From positions 69,614,231 through 69,678,230 of the forward strand of contig OY740768.1 of assembly GCA_963513935.1 (NCBI GenBank): a DNA stretch of 64,000 nucleotides, in the 5' to 3' direction. Positions 20,837 through 34,300 of the stretch are shown piece after piece. Made by a program: the position numbers and the translations under genes. Within the stretch, counting starts at the first letter, position 1. Every line of letters begins with the position of its first letter. The DNA is from Aphrophora alni (Eukaryota > Arthropoda > Insecta > Hemiptera > Aphrophoridae). The notes below the pieces were generated by a model, which was not told where the DNA came from, did no database searches, and saw only the letters and a program-made list of their open reading frames with translations.

Positions 20837-21092
20837 CAGTGGTTCTGGAAGCCCTTTCCCCCAAAATGTTGAGATTTTCCCCATAATTTTGGTTTTTTCA
20901 CCCCTACTTTACTCCTGTCCCAAAAACTCCTCTCACACTTCTGAATAAAAAAATTAATTTTACTACCTGTGCAACAAAATACCCTCCAACTACTCACTCT
21001 CCACTATACCGAGTGTAGATCCAACTCGAAGCCTCGGAAGTGCTGTGTAGATCAAGTTAGGTAACCTCAGGGTTGTCAAGACTACGTAAGAA
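20837..21092. repeat. Degenerate repeat field left of the minisatellite
   Basis: Words such as CCCTTTCCCCCAAAATGTTGA (20858-20878 region) and GTAGATCCAACTCGAAGCCTCGG match, with many changes, words in 22319-22680. It appears to be the old repeat from which the 36-bp array expanded. Confidence 0.55.
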
Positions 21093-22279
21093 ATGTATAT
21101 CCAGATAGTTACTCTCGGGATTGACAAAGTGTATATCCAGCTAGTTACTCTCGGGATTGACAAAGTGTATATCCAGCTAGTTACTCTCGGGATTGACAAA
21201 GTGTATATCCAGCTAGTTTACTCGGGATTGACAAAGTGTATATCCAGCTAGTTACTCTCGGGATTGACAAAGTGTATATCCAGCTAGTTACACTCGGGAT
21301 TGACAAAGTGTATATCCAGCTAGTTACTCTCGGGATTGACAAAGTGTATATCCAGCTAGTTACTCTCGGGATTGACAAAGTGTATATCCAGCTAGTTACT
21401 CTCGGGATTGACAAAGTGTATATCCAGCTAGTTACTCTCGGGATTGACAAAGTGTATATCCAGCTAGTTACTCTCGGGATTGACAAAGTGTATATCCAGC
21501 TAGTTACTCTCGGGATTGACAAAGTGTATATCCAGCTAGTTACTCTCGGGATTGACAAAGTGTATATCCAGCTAGTTACTCTCGGGATTGACAAAGTGTA
21601 TATCCAGCTAGTTACTCTCGGGATTGACAAAGTGTATATCCAGCTAGTTACTCTCGGGATTGACAAAGTGTATATCCAGCTAGTTACTCTCGGGATTGAC
21701 AAAGTGTATATCCAGCTAGTTACTCTCGGGATTGACAAAGTGTATATCCAGCTAGTTACTCTCGGGATTGACAAAGTGTATATCCAGCTAGTTACTCTCG
21801 GGATTGACAAAGTGTATATCCAGCTAGTTACTCTCGGGATTGACAAAGTGTATATCCAGCTAGTTACTCTCGGGATTGACAAAGTGTATATCCAGCTAGT
21901 TACTCTCGGGATTGACAAAGTGTATATCCAGCTAGTTACTCTCGGGATTGACAAAGTGTATATCCAGCTAGTTACTCTCGGGATTGACAAAGTGTATATC
22001 CAGCTAGTTACTCTCGGGATTGACAAAGTGTATATCCAGCTAGTTACTCTCGGGATTGACAAAGTGTATATCCAGCTAGTTACTCTCGGGATTGACAAAG
22101 TGTATATCCAGCTAGTTACTCTCGGGATTGACAAAGTGTATATCCAGCTAGTTACTCTCGGGATTGACAAAGTGTATATCCAGCTAGTTACTCTCGGGAT
22201 TGACAAAGTGTATATCCAGCTAGTTACTCTCGGGATTGACAAAGTGTATATCCACCTAGTGCCTCTCGGGATTGACAAA
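21093..22279. repeat. 36-bp minisatellite, 33 units
   Basis: Units start with GTGTATATCC, continue AGCTAGTTACTCTCGGG and end ATTGACAAA. They begin at 21129, 21165, 21201 and then every 36 bp from 21236 to 22244, with a degenerate first unit at about 21093. The unit at 21201 is 35 bp long, one unit near 21272 has a single substitution, and the last has several. Most of the rest are identical. Because 36 is a multiple of three, both strands stay open for over 350 codons (a 12-residue periodic peptide on each). There is no start context, flanking exon or sequence variation that would suggest a protein. Confidence 0.97.
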
Positions 22280-22900
22280 AAGGTCTGTATCCAAATAGAG
22301 GCCTATGCAATTGTCTAAATGTGTAGATCAAGCTAGAGATCCAAGGGGTTGGAAAGTTGTCAGCTAGGAGTTATTGAGCACGTACCCTAATACTTGTAGA
22401 TCCAACTAGTGGCCTCGGGATTGCATATGTAAGGATCCAGCTAGGTTTTTCAGAGATTGTATAGTCGTCCACTATGAACCATTGAACATGGGGATGAGTC
22501 ACCCCTTCCCCCGAAAATGTTAACCCTTAAAAATGTGTAAATCTAGCTAGGTCCCGCGGGATTACAGAAAGGTGTAGATCCAGGTAGGTATTCTAGCTAC
22601 GAGCGATTGAACATTGGGATGTGTCAGCCCTTCAAAAAATATTAACCCTTGCCAATGTATATCCAGCTAATAGTCCTCAAGGTTGCTTAGCTCAGGGGGA
22701 TCCAGGAAGATCTGGATCTCATGATTGTAGATTGGTGGTTTTGATTCTCTACGTTCTTCTAAACGAAAATTTCCCTCAATAATCCCCTCAGCCAAAATTT
22801 TGAACATTTTCCAAAAAAGTTTCTAAACTCATCCAATCCTTTGCAGGCGATTACAAGGTGATTCCCTTGTTCCCCCCCCCCCATCCCGATTTCAGCATGT
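22280..22900. repeat. Degenerate ancestral repeats right of the minisatellite
   Basis: ATTGAACAT-GGGATG recurs at 22481 and 22606, an interval of 125 bp, with CCCTTC-AAAATGTTAACCCTT in both. A 37-bp stretch at 22535-22571 (GTGTAAATCTAGCTAGG then CGCGGGATTACAGAAA) is an older relative of the 36-bp unit. Similarity fades after about 22700. Confidence 0.7.
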
Positions 22901-23279
22901 GATTTTAATGTGATCAAAGTATTTTATAGTATGTATATCTGAATACTTATTTAAGTCGATTTTACAGTCTTTTACTAGAAAATAACTGCAATACTTTCTC
23001 AACATTTATATCAAGGCAACATCTATTTATGGCTCATATGTAATAGTCAGGCCAAAAAACGGGATTTATTCTGATCCAGAGTAAAACTACAAGAAATGAC
23101 TTGTGTCATGCCTCATTTTATTCGTTAGAGTGTCTAGATCAAAGATGTAAACAGTTTTTTTTTTTTTTTTGCGGAAACTTAATAATTTATTTATTTATTA
23201 AATATAAACAATAAGAATGATGTCCGATTAAACGTAATATGAAATAAGAGACGGGGTTCATAAATCGATGAAGTTTTTT

Positions 23280-23570
23280 GATTTCAATGTTATTTTTTAT
23301 GTATTTGGGGTCGCTCTTTCCGATTATGATGTCAAAAAAGTGCATATCCTACAGGGCGCCACAGGAAAAAATAATGTAAGGTGCAGGTAATGACAAATAA
23401 AAATTAAATGAAATAAAGAATTATTTTGGTGAATACATGTCATTCTTCGATTTCAATGCCATTTTTTAAGTTCTCTGGTTCGCTCGTTCCGATGCTGATA
23501 CTAAAATTGTGCGAATCGTAGAGGGCGCCACCGGCAAAACTATTACAAGGTGAGGAGAATTTTCAAATTT
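23280..23570. repeat. Degenerate repeat pair 169 bp apart
   Basis: GATTTCAATG at 23280 and 23449, and AGGGCGCCAC at 23353 and 23522, both recur at 169 bp. The sequence between them (TTTTTTA, GGTTCGCTC-TTCCGAT) is similar with many changes. It is possibly two units of an old satellite or a dispersed element, and it abuts satellite B. Confidence 0.65.
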
Positions 23571-23594
23571 ATTAATATGAAAAGAATTTAAAAG

Positions 23595-24830
23595 GTTTAG
23601 AGAAATTTCTCACTTGTAATAATAGTACTCCTAATAAAACTAACAACTATCGTTTTACAACATAAAAAATTGTATCAGCATATCATAGTAGAGATGGTCG
23701 TTATGCAGTTCCCTCACAAATATTAGGCTGTGATAACGAAACAAAATAGTTATTCACATCCCAATACTTGTAAAGGCCCTGATTATTTCACATGATAGGT
23801 TTAGAGAAATTTCTCACTTGTAATAAGAAGTACTCCTAATAAAACTAACAAATATCGTTTTACAACATAAAGAATTGTATCAGCATATCATAGTAGAGAT
23901 GGTCGTTATGCAGTTCCCTCATAAATATTAGGCTGTGATAACGAAACAAAATAGTTATTCCCATCCCAATACTTGTAAAGGATCTGATTATTTCGCAAGA
24001 TGGGTTCAGAGAAAATTTCTCACTTGTAATAAGAAGTACTCCAAATAAAACCAACAACTACTATTTTACAACTTACAGAATTATATTAACATATCGTAGT
24101 AGAGATGGTCGTTATACAGCTGTTCCCTTCTAAGGATTAGGCTGTGATAACAAAACAAAAATGTTATTCACATCCCAATACTTGTAAAGGCCCTGATTAT
24201 TAAACATGATGGGTTCAGAGAAATTTTTTAACTTGTTATAAAAAGTAGTCCTATTAAAACCAACACTGTATTGTTTTACAACATACAGAATTATATCAGC
24301 ATATCATGGTAGAGATGGCAGTTATATAATTCCCTCACAAGTATTAAGCTGTGATAACAATACAAAAATGTTATTTGTATCCAAATACTTGTAAAAGATA
24401 TTGATTATTTCACATGATAGAATCAGAGAGATTTTTTCACTTGTAATAAGAAATACTTCTAATAAAACCAACAAATATTGTTTTACAACTTATAGATTTA
24501 TATCAGCATATCATAGTAGAGATGGTCGTTATACAGTTCCCTCACAAGCATTAGACTGTGATAACGAAACAAAACAGTTATTCACATCCCAATACTTGTA
24601 AAGGCCCTGATTATTTCACATAATGGGTTCAGAGAAAATTTCTCACTTGTAATAAGAAGTACTCCCAATAAACCTTTAGAACATACAAAATTATATCAGC
24701 ATATCATAGTAGAGATGGCCGTTATACAGTTCCGTCACATGTATTAGGCTGTGACATCAAAACAAAAATGTTATTCACATCTTAATACATGTAGAGGCCC
24801 TGAATATTTCACATGATGGGTTTAGAGAAA
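23595..24830. repeat. Satellite B segment shared with 46890-48120
   Basis: Variant sites and unit lengths of 23.6-24.83 kb reappear at an offset of 23290-23291 bp. Similarity ends near 48130, where the right copy changes unit type. The left edge of the array is therefore a broken end of a block also present inside the array, not a special boundary sequence. Confidence 0.75.
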
Positions 24831-25149
24831 ATTTCTTACTTGTTATTAGAAGCAGACCTAATAAAACCAAAAACTTTTGTTTTACAACATACAGAATCAT
24901 ATCAGCATATCATGGTAGAGATGGCAGTTATACAGTTCCCTCACAAGTATTAAGCTGTGATAACAATACAATAATGTTATTCACATCCCAATACTTGTGA
25001 AGGCCCTGTTTATTTCACATGATGGAATCAGAGAAACGTTTTCACTTGTAATAAGAAGTGCTTCCAATAAAACCAACAAATATTGTTTTACAACTTATAG
25101 ATTTTTATCAGCATATCATAGTAGAGATGGTCGTTATGCAGTTCCCTCA

Positions 25150-28100
25150 CAAATATTAGGCTGTGATAACGAAACAAAATAGTTATTCACAAGCCAATAC
25201 TTGTAAAGGCTCTGATTATTTCACATGATAGATTTAGAGAAATTTCTCACTTGTAATAAGAAGTACTCCTAATAAAACCAACAACTATCGTTTTACAACA
25301 TAAAGAATTGTATCAGCATATCATAGTAGAGATGGCCGTTATACAGTTCCCTCACAAGTATTAGACTCCCAATACTTGTAAAGGCCCTGATTATTTCACA
25401 TGATGGAATCAGAGAAACTCTTTCACTTGTAATAAGAAGTACTTCCAATAAAACCAACAAAATATTGTTTTACACTTATAGATTTATATCAGCATATCAT
25501 TGTAGAGATGGTCAATATACAGTTCCGTTACATGTATTAGGCTGTAACAACAAAACAAATATGTTATTCACATCCTAATACATGTAGAGGCCCTGAAAAT
25601 TTCACATGATGGGTTTAGAGAAATTTCTTACTTGTTATAAGAAGTAGTCCTAATAAAACCAACAACGTTTGTTTTACAACATACAGAATCATATCAGCAT
25701 ATCATGGTAGAGATGGCAGTTATACAGTTCCCTCACAAATATTGAGCTGTGATAACAATACAAAAATGTTATTCGCATCCTAATACTTGTAAAGGCCCTG
25801 ATTATTTCACAAGATGGGTTTAGAGAAAATTATCACTTGTAATAAGAAGTACTCCTAATAAAGCTAACAACTACTATTTTACAACATAAAGAATTATATC
25901 AACATATCATAGTAGAGATGGCAGTTATACAGTTCCCTCACAAATATTGAGCTGTGATAACAATACAAAAATGTTATTCGCATCCTAATACTTGTAAAGG
26001 CCTTGATTATTTCACATGATGGGTTCAGAGAAAATTCCTCACTTGTAATAAGAAGTACTCCTAATAAAACCAACAACTACTATTTCACAATATACAGAAT
26101 TATATTAACATATCATAGTAGAGATGGCCGTTATACAGTTCCTTCACAAGTATTAGGCTCCCAATACTTGTAAAGGCCCTGATTATTTCACATGATGGAA
26201 TCAGAGAAACTTTTTCACTTGTAATAAGAAGTACTTCCAATAAAACCAACAACTATTGTTTTACAACTTATAGATTTATATCAGCATATCATAGTAGAGA
26301 TGGTCGTTATACAGTTCCGTCACATGTATTACGCTGTGATAACAAAACAAAAATGTTATTTACATCCTAATACATGTAGAGGCCTTGATAATTTCACATG
26401 ATGGGTTTAGAGAAAATTTCTTACTTGTTATTAGAAGTAGTCCTAATAAAACCAACAACTTTTATTTTACAACTTACAGAATCATATCAGCATATCATAA
26501 TAGAGATGGTCGTTATACAGTTCCGTCACATGTATTAGGCTGTGATAACAAAACAAAATAGTTATTCACATCCCAATACTTGTAAAGGCCCTGATTATTT
26601 CACATGATGGAATCAGAGAAACTTTTTCACTTGTAATAAGAAGTACTTCCAATAAAACCAACAACTATTGTTTTACAACTTATAGATTTATATCAGCATA
26701 GCATAGTAGAGATGGTCGTTATACAGTTCCGTCACATGTATTACGCTGTGATAACAAAACAAAAATGTTATTCACATCCTAATACACGTAGAGGCCCTGA
26801 ATATTTCACATGATGAGTTTAGAGAAAATTTCTTACTTGTTATAAGAAGTAGTCCTAATAAAACCAACAACTATCGTTTTACAACATAAAGAATTGTATC
26901 AGCATATCATAGTAGAGATGGTCGTTATACAGTTCCCTCACAAGTATTATACTCCCAATACTTGTAAAGGCCCTGTATTATTTCACAATATGGAATCAGA
27001 GAAAAATTTTCACTTGTTATAAGAAGTACTTCCAATAAAAACATACAAATATTGTTTTACAACTTATAGATTTATATCAGCATATCATTGTAGAGATGGT
27101 CAATATACAGTTCCGTTACATGTATTAGGCTGTGACAACAAAACAAAAATGTTATTCACATCCTAATACATGTAGAGGCCCTGAATATTTCACATGATGG
27201 GTTTAGAGAAATTTCTTACTTGTTATAAGAAGTAGTCCTAATAAAACCAACAACGTTTGTTTTACAACATACAGAATCATATCAGCATATCATGGTAGAG
27301 ATTGCAGTTATACAGTTCCCTCACAAGTATTAAGCTGTGACAACAATACAATAATGTTATTCACATCCCAATACTTGTAAAGGCCCTGATTATTTCACAA
27401 GATGGGTTCAGAGAAAATTTCTCACTTGTAATAAGAAGTACTCCTAATAAAACCAACAACTACTATTTTACAACTTACAGAATTATATTAACATATCGTA
27501 GTAGAGATGGTCGTTATACAGTTCCCTCACAAGTATTAGGCTGTGATAACGAAACAAAAATGTTATTCACATCCCAATACTTGTAAAGGCCCTGATTATT
27601 TTACATGATGGGTTCAGAGAAACTTTGTCACTTGTAATAAGAAGTACTTCCAATAAAACCAACAACTACTATTTTACAACATGCAGAATTATATAAACAT
27701 ATCATAGTAGAGATGGCCGTTATACAGTTCCGTCACATGTATTAGGCTGTGTCATCAAAATAAAAATGTTATTCACATCCTAATACATGTCGAGGACCTG
27801 AATATTCCACATGATGGGTTTAGAGAAAATTTCATACTTGTTATTAGAAGTAGTCCTATTAAAACCAACAACTTTTGTTTTACAACATAAAGAATCATAT
27901 CAGCATATCATGGTAGAGATGGCAGTTATACAGTTCCCCCACAAGTATTAAGCTGTGACAACAATACAAAAATGTTATTCACATCCCACGACTTGTGAAG
28001 GCCCTGTTTATTTCACATGATGGAATCAGAGAAACGTTTTCACTTGTAATAAGAAGTGCTTCCAATAAAACCAACAAATATTGTTTTACAACTTATAGAT

Positions 28101-31100
28101 TTATATCAGCATATCATAGTAGAGATGGTCGTTATGCAGTTCCCTCACAAATATTAGGCTGTGATAACGAAACAAAATAGTTATTCACAACCCAATACTT
28201 GTAAAGGCTCTGATTATTTCACATGATAGGTTTAGAGAAATTTCTCACTTGTAATAAGAAGTACTCCTAATTAAACTAACAACTATCGTTTTACAACATA
28301 AAGAATTGTATCAGCATATCATAGTAGAGATGGCCGTTATACAGTTCCCTCACAAATATTGAGCTGTGATAACAATACAAAAATGTTATTCACATCCCAA
28401 TACTTGTAAAGGCCCTGATTATTACACAAGATGGGTTCAGAGAAAATTTCTCACTTGTAATAAGAAGTACTCCTAATAAAACCTACAAATATTGTTTTAC
28501 AACTTATAGATTTATATAAGATATAGTAATAGAGATGGTCGTTATACAGTTCCCTCACAAGTATTAGGCTGTGATAACAAAACAAAATAGTTATTCACAT
28601 CCCAATACTTGTAAAGGCCCTGATTATTAAACATGATGGGTTCAAAGACATGTTTTAACTTGTTATAAAAAGTACTCCTATTAAAACTAACACTGTATTG
28701 TTTTACAACATACAGTAGCTGTGATAACAATACAAAAATGTTATTTGTATCCTAATACTTGTAAAAGATATTGATTATTTCACATGATAGAATCAGAGAG
28801 ATTTTTTCACTTGTAATAAGAAATACTTCTAATATAACCAACAAATATTGTTTTACAACTTATAGATTTATATCAGCATATCATAGTAGAGATGGTCGTT
28901 ATACAGTTCCCTCACAAGCATTAGACTGTGATAACGAAACAAAACAGTTATTCACATCCCAATACTTGTAAAGGCCCTGATTATTTCACATAATGGGTTC
29001 AGAGAAAATTTCTCACTTGTAATAAGAAGTACTCCCAATAAACCTTTAGAACATACAAAATTATATCAGCATATCATAGTAGAGATGGTCGTTATACAGA
29101 TCCCTCACAAGTATTAAGCTGTGATAACAATACAAAAATGTTATTCACATCCCAATACTTGTAAAGGCCCTGATTATTTCACATGATGGAATCAGAGAAA
29201 CTTTTTCACTTGTAATAAGAAGTACTTCCAATAAAACCAACAAATATTGTTTTACAACTTATAGATTTATATCAGCATATCATAGTAGAGATGGTCGTTA
29301 TACAGTTCCCTTACAAATATTGAGCTGTGATAACAATACAAAAATGTTATTCACATCCCAATACTTGTAAAGGCCTTGATTATTTCACATGATAGGTTTA
29401 AAGAAATTTCTCACTTGTAATAAGAAGTACTCCTAATAAAACTAACAACTATCGTTTTACAACATAAAGAATTGTATCAGCATATCATAGTAGAGATGGC
29501 CGTTATACAGTTCCCTCACAAATATTAGGCTGTGATAACGAAACAAAATAGTTATTCACATCCCAATACTTGTAAAGGCCCTGATTATTACACAAGATGG
29601 GTTCAGAGAAAATTTCTCAATTGTAATAAGAAGTACTCCTAATAAAACCAACAAATATTGTTTTACAACTTATAGATTTATATAAGATATCGTAATAGAG
29701 ATGGTCGTTATACAGTTCCCTCACAAGTATTAGGCTGTGATAACAAAACAAAATAGTTATTCACATCCCAATACTTGTAAAGGCCCTGATTATTAAACAT
29801 GATGGGTTCAAAGACATGTTTTAACTTGTTATAAAAAGTACTCCTATTAAAACTAACACTGTATTGTTTTACAACATACAGATGCTGTGATAACAATACA
29901 AAAATGTTATTTGTATCCCAATACTTGTAAAAGATATTGATTATTTCACATGATAGAATCAGAGAGATTTTTTCACTTGTAATAAGAAATACTTCAAATA
30001 AAACCAACAAATATTGTTTTACAACTTATAGATTTATATCAGCATATCATAGTAGAGATGGCCGTTATACAGTTCCCTTACAAGTATTGAGCTGTGATAA
30101 CAATACAAAAATGTTATTCACATCCCAATACTTGTAAAGGCCTTGATTATTTCACATGATGGGTTTGAGAAAATTCCTCACTTGTAATAAGAAGTACTCC
30201 TAATAAAACCAACAACTACTATTTCACAATATACAGAATTATATTCACTTATCATAGTAGAGATGGCCGTTATACAGTTCCTTCACAAATATTAGGCTGT
30301 GATAACGAAACAAAATAGTTATTCACAAGCCAATACTTGTAAAGGCTCTGATTATTTCACATGATAGATTTAGAGAAATTTCTCACTTGTAATAAGAAGT
30401 ACTCCTAATAAAACCAACAACTATCGTTTTACAACATAAAGAATTGTATCAGCATATCATAGTAGAAATGGCCGTTATACAGTTCCCTCACAAATATTGA
30501 GCTGTGATAACAATACAAAAATGTTATTCGCATCCGAATACTTGTAAAGGCCTTGATTATTTCACATGATAGGTTTAGAGAAATTTCTCACTTGTAATAA
30601 GAAGTACTCCTAATAAAACCAAATACTGTCGTTGTACAACATAAAGAATTGTATCAGCATATCATAGTAGAGATGGTCGTTATGCAGTTCCCTCACAAAT
30701 ATTAGGCTGTGATAACGAAACAAAATAGTTATTCACAACCCAATACTTGTAAAGGCTCTGATTATTTCACATTATAGGTTTAGAGAAATTTCTCACTTGT
30801 AATAAGAAGTACTCCTAATAAAACTAACAACTATCGTTTTACAACATAAAGAATTGTATCAGCATATCATAGTAGAGATGGTCGGTATACAGTTCCCTCA
30901 CAAATATTAGGCTGTGATAACGAAACAAAATACTTATTCACAACCCAATACTTGTAAAGGCTCTGATTATTTCACATTATAGGTTTAGAGAAATTTCTCA
31001 CTTGTAATAAGAAGTACTCCTAATAAAACTAACAACTATCGTTTTACAACATAAAGAATTGTATCAGCATATCGTAGTAGAGATGGCCGTTATACAGTTC

Positions 31101-31310
31101 CCTTACAAATATTGAGCTGTGATAACAAAACAAAAATGTTATTCACATCCCAATACTTGTAAAGGCCTTGATTATTTCACATGATGGGTTTGAGAAAATT
31201 CCTCACTTGTAATAAGAAGTACTCCTAATAAAACCAACAACAACTATTTCACAATATACAGAATTATATTCACTTATCATAGTAGAGATGGCCGTTATAC
31301 AGTTCCTTCA
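25150..31310. repeat. Satellite B higher-order block 1 (P-Xa-Q, 6161 bp)
   Basis: From about 25150 the sequence matches 31311 onward at an offset of exactly 6161 bp, with scattered single-base changes (for example 25620 against 31781). The internal segment X corresponds to about 28191-30738. At diagnostic sites X has A at 28525 and the normal CATATCATAG word near 30040, here called type a. Confidence 0.85.
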
Positions 31311-34300
31311 CAAATATTAGGCTGTGATAACGAAACAAAATAGTTATTCACAAGCCAATACTTGTAAAGGCTCTGATTATTTCACATGATAGATTTAGAG
31401 AAATTTCTCACTTGTAATAAGAAGTACTCCTAATAAAACCAACAACTATCGTTTTACAACATAAAGAATTGTATCAGCATATCATAGTAGAGATGGCCGT
31501 TATACAGTTCCCTCACAAGTATTAGACTCCCAATACTTGTAAAGGCCCTGATTATTTCACATGATGGAATCAGAGAAACTCTTTCACTTGTAATAAGAAG
31601 TACTTCCAATAAAACCAACAAAATATTGTTTTACACTTATAGATTTATATCAGCATATCATTGTAGAGATGGTCAATATACAGTTCCGTTACATGTATTA
31701 GGCTGTAACAACAAAACAAATATGTTATTCACATCCTAATACATGTAGAGGCCCTGAAAATTTCACATGATGGGTTTAGAGATATTTCTTACTTGTTATA
31801 AGAAGTAGTCCTAATAAAACCAACAACGTTTGTTTTACAACATACAGAATCATATCAGCATATCATGGTAGAGATGGCAGTTATACAGTTCCCTCACAAA
31901 TATTGAGCTGTGATAACAATACAAAAATGTTATTCGCATCCTAATACTTGTAAAGGCCCTGATTATTTCACAAGATGGGTTTAGAGAAAATTATCACTTG
32001 TAATAAGAAGTACTCCTAATAAAGCTAACAACTACTATTTTACAACATAAAGAATTATATCAACATATCATAGTAGAGATGGCAGTTATACAGTTCCCTC
32101 ACAAATATTGAGCTGTGATAACAATACAAAAATGTTATTCGCATCCTAATACTTGTAAAGGCCTTGATTATTTCACATGATGGGTTCAGAGAAAATTCCT
32201 CACTTGTAATAAGAAGTACTCCTAATAAAACCAACAACTACTATTTCACAATATACAGAATTATATTAACATATCATAGTAGAGATGGCCGTTATACAGT
32301 TCCTTCACAAGTATTAGGCTCCCAATACTTGAAAAGGCCCTGATTATTTCACATGATGGAATCAGAGAAACTTTTTCACTTGTAATAAGAAGTACTTCCA
32401 ATAAAACCAACAACTATTGTTTTACAACTTATAGATTTATATCAGCATATCATAGTAGAGATGGTCGTTATACAGTTCCGTCACATGTATTACGCTGTGA
32501 TAACAAAACAAAAATGTTATTTACATCCTAATACATGTAGAGGCCTTGATAATTTCACATGATGGGTTTAGAGAAAATTTCTTACTTGTTATTAGAAGTA
32601 GTCCTAATAAAACCAACAACTTTTATTTTACAACTTACAGAATCATATCAGCATATCATAATAGAGATGGTCGTTATACAGTTCCGTCACATGTATTAGG
32701 CTGTGATAACAAAACAAAATAGTTATTCACATCCCAATACTTGTAAAGGCCCTGATTATTTCACATGATGGAATCAGAGAAACTTTTTCACTTGTAATAA
32801 GAAGTACTTCCAATAAAACCAACAACTATTGTTTTACAACTTATAGATTTATATCAGCATAGCATAGTAGAGATGGTCGTTATACAGTTCCGTCACATGT
32901 ATTACGCTGTGATAACAAAACAAAAATGTTATTCACATCCTAATACACGTAGAGGCCCTGAATATTTCACATGATGAGTTTAGAGAAAATTTCTTACTTG
33001 TTATAAGAAGTAGTCCTAATAAAACCAACAACTATCGTTTTACAACATAAAGAATTGTATCAGCATATCATAGTAGAGATGGTCGTTATACAGTTCCCTC
33101 ACAAGTATTATACTCCCAATACTTGTAAAGGCCCTGTATTATTTCACATTATGGAATCAGAGAAAAATTTTCACTTGTTATAAGAAGTACTTCCAATAAA
33201 AACATACAAATATTGTTTTACAACTTATAGATTTATATCAGCATATCATTGTAGAGATGGTCAATATACAGTTCCGTTACATGTATTAGGCTGTGACAAC
33301 AAAACAAAAATGTTATTCACATCCTAATACATGTAGAGGCCCTGAATATTTCACATGATGGGTTTAGAGATATTTCTTACTTGTTATAAGAAGTAGTCCT
33401 AATAAAACCAACAACGTTTGTTTTACAACATACAGAATCATATCAGCATATCATGGTAGAGATTGCAGTTATACAGTTCCCTCACAAGTATTAAGCTGTG
33501 ACAACAATACAATAATGTTATTCACATCCCAATACTTGTAAAGGCCCTGATTATTTCACAAGATGGGTTCAGAGAAAATTTCTCACTTGTAATAAGAAGT
33601 ACTCCTAATAAAACCAACAACTACTATTTTACAACTTACAGAATTATATTAACATATCGTAGTAGAGATGGTCGTTATACAGTTCCCTCACAAGTATTAG
33701 GCTGTGATAACGAAACAAAAATGTTATTCACATCCCAATACTTGTAAAGGCCCTGATTATTTTACATGATGGGTTCAGAGAAACTTTGTCACTTGTAATA
33801 AGAAGTACTTCCAATAAAACCAACAACTACTATTTTACAACATGCAGAATTATATAAACATATCATAGTAGAGATGGCCGTTATACAGTTCCGTCACATG
33901 TATTAGGCTGTGTCATCAAAATAAAAATGTTATTCACATCCTAATACATGTCGAGGACCTGAATATTCCACATGATGGGTTTAGAGAAAATTTCATACTT
34001 GTTATTAGAAGTAGTCCTATTAAAACCAACAACTTTTGTTTTACAACATAAAGAATCATATCAGCATATCATGGTAGAGATGGCAGTTATACAGTTCCCC
34101 CACAAGTATTAAGCTGTGACAACAATACAAAAATGTTATTCACATCCCACGACTTGTGAAGGCCCTGTTTATTTCACATGATGGAATCAGAGAAACGTTT
34201 TCACTTGTAATAAGAAGTGCTTCCAATAAAACCAACAAATATTGTTTTACAACTTATAGATTTATATCAGCATATCATAGTAGAGATGGTCGTTATGCAG

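Noticed and set aside
21181..22318. Open frames of 360-365 codons on both strands of the 36-bp array
   Set aside because: The period is a multiple of three and lacks stops in these frames. The frames end exactly with the array, repeat one 12-residue peptide, and have no gene-like context.
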